DNA of 64,000 bases, taken from Torymus aiolomorphi (lineage: Eukaryota; Arthropoda; Insecta; Hymenoptera; Torymidae). The notes beneath the pieces are model-generated. The model was not told the origin of the DNA, ran no database searches, and worked only from the letters and a program-made list of their open reading frames with translations. The stretch is from NCBI GenBank assembly GCA_036365515.1, contig CM070874.1, positions 170,497,297-170,561,296 of the forward strand, in the 5' to 3' direction. Shown here piece after piece: positions 12,060 to 22,250 of this stretch (its first letter is position 1; the number at the start of each line of letters is the position of its first letter). A program made the position numbers and the translations under genes.

Positions 12060-12245
12060 TGTAATTACTAACCAAATTAATTCTAGGTTAAGTTAGTTTA
12101 AGTATTCCGGACCAGCGAATAGGAAATTTTCTTCTTCTGGATTACTTTGTAATGTAAGCTACGTACAATAGATACAAATTGTAATATTCTATTGTACTTT
12201 ACTCTGGTATTAAATAAAGAAATAACTAAATAAATTCGTTTGGAC
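12060..12245 (+). mobile_element. LINE 3'-UTR fragment (same family as copies 1 and 2)
   Basis: Aligns with the 3' untranslated end of LINE copy 2 (43880-44014). Shared blocks are TAGGTTAAGTTAG, CCGGACCAGCGA, CTGGATTA and TACTTACTCTGG (here TACTTTACTCTGG), followed by an AAATAAA-type tail. The CCAG...CTGG pair may form a 3' stem used for reverse transcriptase recognition. It is either the displaced 3' end of copy 1, split by the intervening 2.6 kb, or an independent 5'-truncated insertion. Confidence 0.7.
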
Positions 12246-12357
12246 CAAATTTTGGGGCCTGGTTTCAGTGTAAGCTTAAAATAAATAATTAATCTAACTA
12301 ATATAGTCATCTAAATTGTTTCTCAAGTACCCTTAAAAAATTAAATAATTAAATTAT

Positions 12358-12716
12358 GGATGCTTATAATTTACATGATTACAGATTACATAGTTTCTGA
12401 AATTTTATGAAGCGAAGTCTTAATAAAAAAACCATATTTTATTTAAAAATGATAGAGTAAGAAATATTTGTCTACTTATTGGAATATACAATTACTAAAT
12501 TGTCTGTCATCTACTTTAATTTGAACTTCTTTATAGTAATTTACCTTCAGCTTTTGCACACATAATAATAGATTACTTATTAAATTTAATTTTGAGTAGA
12601 TGTGAAGAATGCGAATAGAGTATATTAGCAGTGTAAGCGGCTCCCATTGAAAATTCAGGAAAGTAAATATAAATGTTATTATAAGACTGTTCAGTTGAAA
12701 ATAGATGTTAAATGTA
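12358..12716 (-). repeat. Right arm of the ~360-bp inverted repeat
   Basis: Inverted partner of 5747-6118, starting at GGATGCTT and ending near the AACATCTATTTTCAACTGAA landmark read on the minus strand. DNA beyond it (12717 onward) is unrelated to the DNA left of 5747, so the repeat has defined outer edges. Confidence 0.75.
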
Positions 12717-13470
12717 ATCAAGCAGCGCGGGAGCTCTCCGAAGGCAAGTTATAGAAGAAGCCTAAAAGGAGCGACCCGTGCTACATATACATTGAAATGG
12801 GTGTACGAAAAATTCTACTCAAATCAAAAGATTTTATTTAAAAATATTATCTCGTTCAAAAGATATAGAGAGCTGAATTTTTTTATGTGCTGTTTCCTTT
12901 CCGAACTTTTCTTCTCCTTGTTCAGATATCCGGTTTGCAGCTCTTACGACACTTCCGGTTGTCGTCTATTTTACGCTTGTATATCTATATATATTTATAT
13001 ATATAGTACCAACGAATATAGACGCATATAGAAGCGTACTCCTTAATAAACTTTTGGACAGAGCGTTTGGGTAACACGCCGATTAGTTCTGTTACCCAAC
13101 CGCGAGGCGGCGCTGACGGCCGCCGAATATATATAGATATACACACGTGTATAACATGTGAATAATAAATAACTGTTAATTAAGCACAATAAAGATATTA
13201 TTTTACAAAGAATTATTGTTTTTATTTATATCAAAGGTTTTGCATATAAAATACTAGTCGATTATGTGAAAATAGGTAATATAATGTTTCTGTCTTGATC
13301 CGTCCATCGCGCGGGAAACGTAGTGTTAAAAAGCGGGAATATCTGCGAGAGGAGCTTTCTGACAGATGATAGGAGTGTTGCAGTTCTGACGGCGCTGTTC
13401 ACTTCAAGGGTTTTGTTTTCTTTGAAAGTAGTTAGGTACTGGTTTTTTGAGCCTTTGAGGTAAATAGATC
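12717..13470. other. Non-coding DNA upstream of the THAP exon
   Basis: AT-rich with short TA runs at about 12975-13010 and 13125-13145. A small hairpin TTGGGTAAC...GTTACCCAA sits at about 13067-13100. The ~170 bp before 13471 is probably the 5' leader of the THAP gene; no core promoter is convincing. Confidence 0.4.
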
Positions 13471-13571
13471 ATGGGACCATCACGAGCACGTTGTGCTTAT
13501 GAAGGATGCACAAACACCAAAGCGAAGAAACCCACCTTGATTTTTCATCGATTTCCAAAGGATGAAGCACG
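13471..13571 (+). CDS. THAP-domain transposase, exon 1 (P-element type)
   Basis: The ATG at 13471 opens a short frame with the first half of a THAP zinc finger: residues C8 and C13 (CAYEGC) and the diagnostic FHRFPKDEA. It ends at a GT splice site (CACG/GTTAGA). THAP fingers are C2CH DNA-binding domains found in P-element transposases and THAP proteins. The exon ends two bases into a codon. The second half of the domain, which starts in exactly the complementary phase, is at 49892. The intervening 36 kb contains a Polinton. If unspliced, the frame stops after 39 codons, so the exon reading is strongly preferred. The joining of these two exons is an inference. Confidence 0.75.
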
Positions 13572-14523
13572 GTTAGATTGTTTTGGTTAAATTTATTTAT
13601 AAAGAATAGTTTCATACAAAATAAATTGAAATTATCATGATTAAATATTGATATTCATATCCGTTAGATATTTTTTGTGGCGGAATCTGGAGAATAAATG
13701 AAATTATTTTTATAGGTTACATTTCTGAGCTTACAGTAATAATTATAGTTATTAAATTATTAAATTTATTTTATTTTCGTTTTGATAAAGATTAAACCAT
13801 TTAAGTATTATATATTAAATATTTGTGTATTGATCTTTAAAATGTTAAACTATATTTATTTATATATATATAATTAATAAACGTAGGAAATAAAATAATT
13901 ACGTTTGTTAAAATGTAAATAAATGGCTATAGAACGACAGTAAAAATTAAACATTATGCACACTTGTAATGTAGGCAATACGTGTGCAAAATGTTATTAA
14001 TTAGATCATATAATGACTTCTTGAGATATTCGATATTTAAAAGTTTGGTATTTAAAAAGTGATATTTATTATCGCACGGTAACTATGGACTGAAATTGGC
14101 AGGGTTGGCAACTAGTTAAAAAGTTAAAAGTTAAGTTAGAAAGTTAAAAACTTAATAACTTTTAACGTAACTTAGTTTTAAATCTATTAACTTTTAACTA
14201 AATTTACAATTAGTTAAATATTTTCTCAGTAACTTTAACTTTTTAACTTTTAAAAAGTGAATTATTACATACGGATTTTCTGAAAAACGATGTATTAATA
14301 TTATTTATAATATTATTATTGTTATTTGTTGTTATAATATAATATTTATTATTCATATTTCTTACGTCATAACTAGGATTTTTCTACGTTATTTTTTACT
14401 AATGTACCTTAAACTTTTAAAGAACAATAACGTACGCAAATGTACGTTATTTTCCGCTCCCCCAACAAAGTATTCTCTTGCTGGCTCTACAAACAATGCA
14501 TCGATACTTTACTGTAACGAAAA
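13572..14523. other. Intron-like AT-rich sequence, 5' of the Polinton
   Basis: No coding signal. At 14104-14262 there is a dense run of AGTTAAAA and TTAACTTTTAA words in both orientations. It is partly self-complementary, like a degenerate foldback repeat. It ends at the putative Polinton terminus AGT at 14524. Confidence 0.5.
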
Positions 14524-14531
14524 GTATAAAT

Positions 14532-16470
14532 TACGTAGACGTGCAACAATAAGCAAGACAATTATTTAAACAATTATAAACCCAAGAAGCCGAGGGACAC
14601 GAGGTCCACGTATATTAGGGAATCACGTTGACGTGCAACAATAAGCAAGACAGTTATTTAAACAATTTTAAACCCAAGAAGCCGAGTGACGCGAGGTCCA
14701 TGCATATTAGGGAATTACGTTGACGTGCAACAATAAGCAAGACAATTATTTAAACAAATTTTAAACACAAGTAAGCGGGAGATATGAGGTCCACGTATAT
14801 TAGGGAATTACATAGATGTGCAACAATAAGAAAGACAATTATTTAAACAATTATAAACCCAAGTCCCTGGGGGACGCGAGGTCCACATATATTAGGGAAT
14901 CACGTTGACGTGCAACAATAAGCAAGACAGTTATTTAAACAATTTTACACCCAAGTAGCCGGGGGACGCAAGGTTTGCTCATATTAGGAAATTACGTAGA
15001 CGTGCATCAATAAGCAAAACAATTATTAAAAAAAATTTTAAACCCAAGTAGGCTGGGGTATGAGGTCCATATAAGGGAATTATATAGACGTGCAACAATA
15101 AGCAAGACAATTATTTAAACAATTATAAACCCAAGAAGTCGGGGGACACGAGGTCCACGTATATTAGGGAATCACGTTGACGTGCAACAATAAGCAAGAC
15201 AGTTATTTAAACAATTTTAAACCCAAGAAGCCGGGTGACGCGAGGTCCATGCATATTAGGGAGTTACGTTGACGTGCAACAATAAGCAAGACAATTATTT
15301 AAACAAATTTTAAACACAAGTAGGCGGGAGATATGAAGTCCAGGCATATTAGGGAATTACATAGATGGTCAACAATAAGAAAGACAATTATTTAAACAAT
15401 TATAAACCCAAGTCCCTGGGGGACGCGAGGTCCACATATATTAGGGAATCACGTTGACGTGCAACAATAAGCAAGACAGTTATTTAAACAATTTTAAACC
15501 CAAGTAGCCGGTGGACGCAAGGTTTGCTCATATTAGGAAACTACGTAGACGTGCATCAATAAGCAAAACAATTATTAAAAAAAAATTTAAACCCAAGTAG
15601 GCTGGGGGTATGAGGTCCACATAAGGGAATTACATAGATGTGCAACGATAAGAAAGACAATTATTTAAACAATTATAAACCCAAGAAACCGGGGGGCGCG
15701 AGGTGCACGTATATTAGGGCATCATGTTGACGTGCAACAATAAGCAAGACAGTTATTTAAACAATTTTAAACCCAAGAAGCCGGGTGACGCGAGGTCCAT
15801 GCATATTAGGGAATTACGTTGACGTGCAACAATAAGCAAGACAATTATTTAAACAAATTTTAAACACAAGTAGGCGGGGGATATGAGGTCCACGCATATT
15901 AGGGAATGACATAGATGTGCAACAATAAAAAAGATAATTATTTAAACAATTATAAACCCAAGAAACCGGGGGACGCAAGGTCCACATATATTAGGGAATC
16001 ATGTTGACGTGCAACAATAAGCAAGACAGTTATTTAAACAATTTTAAACCCAAGTAGCCCGGGGGACGCAAGGTTCGCTCATATTAGGAAATTAGGTAGA
16101 CGTGCATCAATAAGCAAAACAATTATTAAAAAAAATTTTAAACCCAAGTAGGGTGGGGATATGAGGTCCACGCATATAAGGGAATTACATAGATGTGCAA
16201 CAATAAGAAAGGCAATTATTTAAACAATTATAAACCCAAAAAACCTGGGGACGCGAGGTCCACATATATTAGGAAATCACGTTGATGTGCAACAATAAGC
16301 AAGACAGTTATTTAAACAATTTTAAACCCAAGAAACCGGGTGACGCGAGGTCCATACATATTAGGGAATTACGTTGACGTGCAACAATAAGGAAGACAAT
16401 TATTTTAAAAAATTTAAACCAAAGTAGCCGGGGGCGCGAGGTCCACGCATATTAAGGAGTCATGAAGACA
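14532..16470 (+). repeat. Left terminal satellite array (about 21 monomers of ~91 bp, 6-mer higher-order repeat)
   Basis: Monomers contain GTGCAACAATAAGCAAGAC, an ATTATTTAAACAATT core, AAACCCAAGTAG, a CCGGGGGACGCGAGGTCCAC segment and TATTAGGGAATTACGT. Distinct variant monomers recur every sixth unit. The GTGCATCAATAAGCAAAAC variant lies at 15002, 15551 and 16102. The AAACAAATTTTAAACACAAG variant lies near 14752, 15300 and 15850. The higher-order period is therefore about 549 bp. Homologous in inverted orientation to 48670-49677. Confidence 0.9.
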
Positions 16471-16735
16471 TTAAGGTTGCCATTCACTCTTTCAAAAGTG
16501 CCATAAAATCTTTTATCAATGTAATGCATGAAATATAAAAAAAAATGGTAGGTTGACATACATAAAATTTTAAGATTAGTCCTAGTTGTAAGTCCAAATA
16601 TTGGTCAAAAGTCTTAGAAAATAGAATTCCCACAAATTCTTTCAGGCGATGAAAAATTCAAGTCTACGGTGAACCAATGGACATTTCACCACATCTTTTT
16701 ATACTCAAGTCATATTTACCCTCACTTCTTTAAAG

Positions 16736-18055
16736 CTATCCGCTATAGTCTACAAGAATTTGACGAGACGAATCAATTTCAAGTATATTTTCATATTTAG
16801 CATAAATTATGCAATTTACGGTGCTGTTTAGTGCATCGTCAAATCGGACATCTATTTTCGCACTACCGTGTTTTACTAAATTCCAATGCGTATCTAAATG
16901 TGCTGATAAATCAGGTGTTAAGTCAAAGGCAAAAAGACAATACCCGTCAGCATAATTTTCTCGTGGTATTGAATTACCATCATTCGAATAATGTACTCCT
17001 GTACCAGAAAATAATGTATGATATACATCTACATACAAATTCTTCTTTGTAAAATCAGGCTGTAGAGGCTTGGAGGGAACTTGTACACCATCGATATAGA
17101 GACATAGATAATTTATTTTGAAATTTTTAAAATTGAACGGAGTTAAACTTTTATCACCATTAAACGCTTTATTTTCTACAAAATCAATGATAATTCTTTT
17201 TGGTAATTGTCCTAGAATGACATTGTCCAGAGATTCACTATGAACGCCACTATCCATCGTAATAGTTTTCACTTCTACACGAGTTAGAGGATATTTGGCC
17301 GTTGTTTGCGAAAGTGTTTTTTTATGCGCCAATATAATACTAGGGCTAAGCTTCACTCGTCGAACGTATAGAGCAGCCTCATTAATTTTTACGGTGTAGA
17401 GACCCGTAGGATCCATTAGGCACAACGCATCTTTCGAGCGCAAGAGTCTTACGCGCACCTCAACCCCGTTTAATAATAATCTATTTTGATTGAAAACATC
17501 ACAATGTAGATTACCAACCATATCTATAGTTTTTTCATTGCCCATAACGTTCCGACGGTTTACGAGACCTTTGTTTTCGACAACTGTATCATCCATTCCT
17601 CCAGCGGTATCATTATACCATAGTACACTAGTGAGGTGAGATTTTTTAGCTACAGAGCCGTAGCTTAATCAAGTTTCAATGTATGATCGATAAGCATAAG
17701 CGCTGTTGGGTGGGGAAACGGGTTTTTGATTAAAAAATACATCAACTTGGTTAAATATCGAATGCATAAAATTATTTATCGGGCCAAAATTTTTTAGAGT
17801 TTCTGCCTTTGTGCTCTCGGGTGGTTTTACATTTAGTTTAATAGTTACGCTAAGACTCAGCAGAGTATGAGCAAGGTCGATGTATTCGCTAGTACCAGAT
17901 ATAGAAAATTCTATTGGCGATCCATCAGCCAGTGAAGATATCGGCTTATATTGAACATAATTCGAATTTTCGATTGTTGTCTGTGTCGGTGGGATGCTGA
18001 AAAGACTTAATTCGGATTTTAGACACGCACACGACCCACTATGAAGAAAAGCCAT
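16736..18055 (-). pseudogene. Polinton major capsid protein (double jelly-roll), one in-frame stop
   Basis: Predicted virion shell protein. The N-terminal part (18055-17669) has the conserved opening of Polinton capsid-type proteins (LKSELSLFSIPPTQT, then YVQYKPISSLADGSPIEF, and NNFMHSIFNQVDVFFNQK). The C-terminal part (17596-16736) has DFTKKNLYVDVYHTLF and a beta-rich tail. Both parts are in the same frame, separated by an in-frame TGA at 17671-17669 and 24 sense codons before the next Met. Total span is about 440 codons, near the usual size for this family. The start overlaps the stop of the upstream minor-capsid gene by one base (TAATG), implying a compact viral-type array. Apart from the stop the frame is clean, so inactivation looks recent; readthrough cannot be excluded. 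Confidence 0.8.
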
Positions 18056-18588
18056 TATTCTTCAAAAATATCTCTTACCGTTCTTATCTTTTTCTTTTTA
18101 CTTTTTCTTTTTTTCCCTGTTTTATTCTTCTTCTTAATATTACCTTTTTTCTTTCGTTTAACTTTCGAATGTTTTTTGATGTTTACTATGGCAGAGGCAA
18201 GAGACGACTGATGTTTCTTCAGCTGACGCTTAGCTTTATATCCTGACCCATTTATCACCCTATCTAGTTTTTCTTCAGCTTTTCTTTTAAGATTATTTCC
18301 AGATTCTCGAGCATTATTACGAATCGATTCTTTGAAAGATTTTTTATTATTTGTGACATCATCTAAGATGTTTATCCCTGCACGTATAGCTTCTTTTCCG
18401 GCAGCTTTTCCTATAGCTCTACTGCCCTTTTTTTAAATAGGTAATGCGCTGCGGTATATACCCTTTAAGAAACCACCAACACCTGTTCCTTTTTGCATTG
18501 ATGTATCTACTGTAATATAATTACTTAACGGGATACTATCATACCCACAGCCACTTTGGCTATCATAAAGTAATTCAAAATAATCCAT
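18055..18588 (-). pseudogene. Polinton minor capsid-like basic protein, one in-frame stop
   Basis: Starts at the ATG at 18588, four bases downstream of the penton-like gene's last sense codon, and ends at 18055 overlapping the capsid ATG. The frame is open for 51 codons and contains VGGFLKGIYRSALPI, a glycine-rich hydrophobic segment. It then meets a TAA at 18435-18433 beside a poly-A run, and continues in the same frame with KAAGKEAIRAGINILDD and a very Lys-rich tail ending DIFEE. The hydrophobic plus basic layout resembles adenovirus-pX-like or membrane-associated minor capsid proteins seen in Polintons. Exact role unknown. About 177 codons in total. Confidence 0.65.
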
Positions 18589-18589
18589 C

Positions 18590-19387
18590 TTAAGCAGTTC
18601 TTTTAAAATGAAGTGTCACTGTCAACGTGCCGTAATCGAATGCTAAAGGTTCGTCGTCTTGACCCTTTATATCTATCATGATTGACTGAAATGACGTAGA
18701 TAAGAGGGATATATACATGGGTGTGCTATAATTTTTTATTTCAATACCGCTATATTTGTACTCGTGCAAATTTAGAGGCACAATACGTAAAAGAGGCGTA
18801 TGTACGTCACCGGTGATGTATGGCTCACAAATTTCGCTGTACACCCTTATTATAGGTGGTAAAGCATTGATCAATGCCGCGTGCTTTTCGCCGATAACTT
18901 TGCCCCTAATTTGTTGAAGGTTATTCTCATCAATCCCAAGAATTTTTAATAGTTTGGGAGATAAAACTAAACTATGAAAGTATTCGTCACATTCGCTAGC
19001 ACAAGTTCGTTCAATCTCTACAAATCCCCGCGCTGAATCTAGATGATTTTTTATATTGAATAGACTGTTTATTTCTTGTAAAAGACTTTCCATATCCTCG
19101 TATATCCCTGGAGATATATAACACACAACATATTCTTCTTCTTCTATATTATTACGTAATTCATTCGTTCTAGCTTTAATAGTCTTCATAGAAACCATTC
19201 CATCATCACTATTGAATGAAATATGTTGAAATGTGTGGGGAATCTGAATTTCGCAGAGAGCTACGGATCATTCACCGTGTAAACAGATGTTTTGAGGTAG
19301 TTGATTAGTAAAATGTGCTGCTGTGTTTTCGGGAAACACATGTGTACTATTATTACTAGATAATACCATGTAAAACTGATCCCTCAT
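18590..19387 (-). pseudogene. Polinton penton-like minor capsid protein, one in-frame stop
   Basis: Predicted single-jelly-roll vertex (penton) protein. The ATG at 19387 overlaps the integrase stop as ATGA. The first 39 codons hold FYMVLSSNNSTHVFPENTAA, typical of the family's N-terminus. A TGA occupies codon 40 (19270-19268), where a Trp codon is the likely ancestor. The frame then runs unbroken to 18590 with IRVYSEICEPYITGDVHTPL and the C-terminal DIKGQDDEPLAFDYG...LHFKR. Length is about 265 codons. Adjacent to the capsid genes and transcribed with them. Family call rests on motif recall and gene order, not on a search. Confidence 0.7.
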
Positions 19388-20464
19388 TTTATGTTTTTTA
19401 TATTGCTCGCAGGAACCCACGAATTAAATTTGTCAGGATAACCTTTCCAGGTTACAAAATATTTTTTATTTTTACCAGCACCTTTCGTTTTCAGTATCTT
19501 ATCTCTTGCAAATAATTCTTCATTTAAATCTTTCCGAACTCTAGAAAGCTCTTCCTCGTAGAAGAAACCATCAATGGCCTCACCTTGAAGATCTTCCACA
19601 CTATATACAGGAGATTGTCTATCTGTAGATACACGTTTGATTCGGAATAATTCCGAGGTCCAGCCACCTTCATATGCTTTCTTGAATGGCACGTTTGCAC
19701 GACTGACTCGAATCAAGTCGCCCACCTTATATTTAGGGAGACGAGTGCGTGTCACTTTGTAACGTTGGGCTAGGTTTTGACGTGCTTTGGCAGCATTATA
19801 CAAATTTACACTAGTAGGAACCATTTTCGTGCCCGAATGCCACGAATCATTGTAAGCATGTACAATTTTTTGTAAAACATCAATATACCTGTACGTATTT
19901 TTATGAGTAAAATACCTCCACAGACGACTTTTTAACGTTCTATTAAACCTTTCAACTACATCAGCTTTAATGTCAGGATTGCGGACTACACGATATGCTA
20001 TGTTATTTTTTTCAAAACTTTTTACATTTCCTTACCGATAAATTCTTTACCTTTATCGGTTTGAAGATATACAGGATGTTGGCCTTTACACAGAGTTAAA
20101 ATATGCTCAAATGCTCTAGCAACACTTTTCGATGATTTGTCGTGAAGAGGTTGAACCCATGCAAATTTTGATAGTACATCAATAACAACAGTAGATATGT
20201 ATAATTGTCGTTGTAAGTTTTTAACGATCGCAAGTCTACAAGATCTGCTTCCCACAAATCGAAAGGATTATATATATCATACGTTCTATGTGGAAAATGA
20301 CGTCGTACAGGTTTGTGTAGAGTATAGGCATCTTGTGTTTCAAGCCATTAGATAATTCTTTTACGTTTACGATTTTTATTGATTTTGTTCAAGAGATTGT
20401 AAGCATCAGCATAAGCTGATGATTGCGGCAATCGGTAAAAATAATTATTTAGTACTTTTTCCAT
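19384..20464 (-). pseudogene. Polinton retroviral-type integrase with C-terminal chromodomain, broken
   Basis: Integrase that would insert element DNA. The likely start ATG is at 20464. The N-terminal region carries RRHFPHRTYDIYNPFDLWEADLVDL after an in-frame TAA. A frameshift leads to the core at 20255-20022 (VVIDVLSKFAWVQPL and VYLQTDKGKEF, two catalytic Asp). Another frame change near 20020 leads to RNPDIKADVVERFNR, with the third acidic residue. The C-terminal 146 residues (19824-19384) have an SH3-like barrel and the chromodomain FVTWKGYPDKFNSWVP. The stop overlaps the penton-like ATG (ATGA). At least one stop and two frameshifts make it non-functional as read. Confidence 0.8.
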
Positions 20465-20690
20465 TTTTCTTATTTTTATTTCGAATGAATTTCTTAATTC
20501 TTTTTTTCACACTTCTCTTTACTACTCTCTTAATAAAGGATGAAAAATTGTAAAATTTAATTTTACTAATCATACAAGTTGTAACCAAAGCAACACTTTT
20601 GCTTCCTCATAGAGGAAGCTTTGTGATAGTAAAAAAAAAAGTTTATGAAGTAATGTGTTAGAAATGTTATTTAGCAAATTTTTAATCGAA
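20465..20690. other. AT-rich spacer upstream of integrase
   Basis: Non-coding Polinton-derived DNA up to the edge of the inverted R repeat. Nothing further is seen. Confidence 0.4.
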
Positions 20691-21690
20691 ATACACTATT
20701 TTTAGAAAATGTCCGTATGGATGTGTGTGTGTGTGTGTGTGTATGTATGTCCGTATACGCTGATATCTCATGATCTACTCGACCGATATTAACGGGAGAG
20801 TGATCATTTTTTTAGATTTTGCTTCCACAATTGGGGTCAATATTCTATTTTGTTTTAAATTAAATTTTTTTTTTTATAGCCATTTTTTAATTTTCAAATT
20901 TTTTTTTTCGATTTTTTTAATATTTAGAACAAATATGGTTTATATATCATGAATTCTCTGTATGTAGGATAAAATTATCTACAATTTAAAAAAAAAAAAT
21001 GTCGGTAGCTATATTTCGTCATAAGTTATTGATGAAAACGTAATTTTTTGTAAATAGGTTATATTTCGAAATTAAAAAAGATATTAACATGAATATTTTT
21101 TTGGTTATAAAGGATATTAAGTACTATAACTTACTAAATTTTTAGGTTTTTTTATTCATTATTTTTTGAGAAAAAAAATAATTTATAAAAAAAAGTGATT
21201 TTTTTTTGTCGTTCAATAACTATAGTAAAATTGGCTTAATCACTTTGAAATTCTTTGTAGGGGTAGATTTTGTATACCAATCGAGTGAGTTCTTTGGGCA
21301 AAAGGATTGATCCATAAATTTCGAAGATATTTGAGGTTAAAATTTTTTTCAATTTTTTTTAAATCGTAATTTCTCGAGAACGGCTCTATGTATCTAAATG
21401 GGGTGGGTGGCATTCGAAAGAGAATTAAATTACCTATATTTCCTAAAAAAACTAATTCTCTAGCTATCACGGTTCTTTTGTTATTAACAAAAACGTAAAA
21501 ATTGAAAAATGAAAAAAATGAGTTTTATGTGTTAACTATTACAAGAGTAAAATTGTCTTATTCGCTTCAAAATTCATTGTAGAGGTATATTATTGATAGT
21601 TCTTGGATCAGTTCTTTTGGCAAAGTGATTGGTTCATAAATTTCAGAGATATTTGAGGTTAAAATTTTTCTAGATATTTTTAAAATCTAT
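20690..21690 (-). repeat. Dispersed repeat R, copy 2 (inverted)
   Basis: Reverse-complement relative of 4370-5230. It includes a GT microsatellite at 20730-20752, GTCCGTATGGATG before it, the ACGGTTCTTTTGTTATTAAC landmark near 21465-21490, and TTCATTGTAGAGGTATATTATTGATAG near 21580. Non-coding. It is inserted in, or forms part of, the interior of the Polinton and borders the Penelope-like elements. Confidence 0.6.
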
Positions 21691-22001
21691 TTCTTGAGGA
21701 TTAATTTATAATTTTTTTTTAATTTAGTTTATAATTAAATTAAATTTAATTTATAAAAAGATAATTTTAGCATTAAAAATATTACTTATGTCGACTGCAA
21801 TTTAATATCAACTGATAAGAATTTTTCCATCGGTCTTACAGTCTTACAAATTAAATTAAAATAATTAATATTTATGGCAGTCAGATTGCCCTTGTTTATA
21901 ATCACCCCCGCAGAATCTGAAATAAAAACTTAATTAAAATCTGGAAAAAACTTTGTTAGCAAAGGACGATCTGACTGCCCACCACCACCACATTGTCCGA
22001 C

Positions 22002-22030
22002 GTTTCGAGCCTGCTCCGGCTCCTCCTCAG
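22002..22030 (-). ncRNA. Hammerhead-ribozyme-like motif, copy 1
   Basis: On the minus strand: CTGAGGA box, a 5-bp stem GAGCC/GGCTC with a 6-nt loop, then GAAAC. This matches the hammerhead core CUGANGA-stem II-GAAA. Helices I and III and the cleavage site were not proven. Confidence 0.5.
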
Positions 22031-22250
22031 GGACTGAAATAAAACCCGCGATACACCTCCTTATATACCATGCACCCATACCCCCTTCTTTTCTCTTCCC
22101 CCACCATGCTTCACATTCGCCTCTCCAACTTGCCATTCTCACTTAAATTAATAAAGAATGATAAATGTTATCTAATTTACTTGACTCTGTCATTAAATTT
22201 ACATTATTCCGATTTCTTAGAATGTGAATACTTTCAAGGCTTTCCCTCTT

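Noticed and set aside
14532..16470. Possible CRISPR-like array (regular repeats)
   Set aside because: The units are contiguous ~91-bp satellite monomers without unique spacers, in a eukaryotic transposon context.
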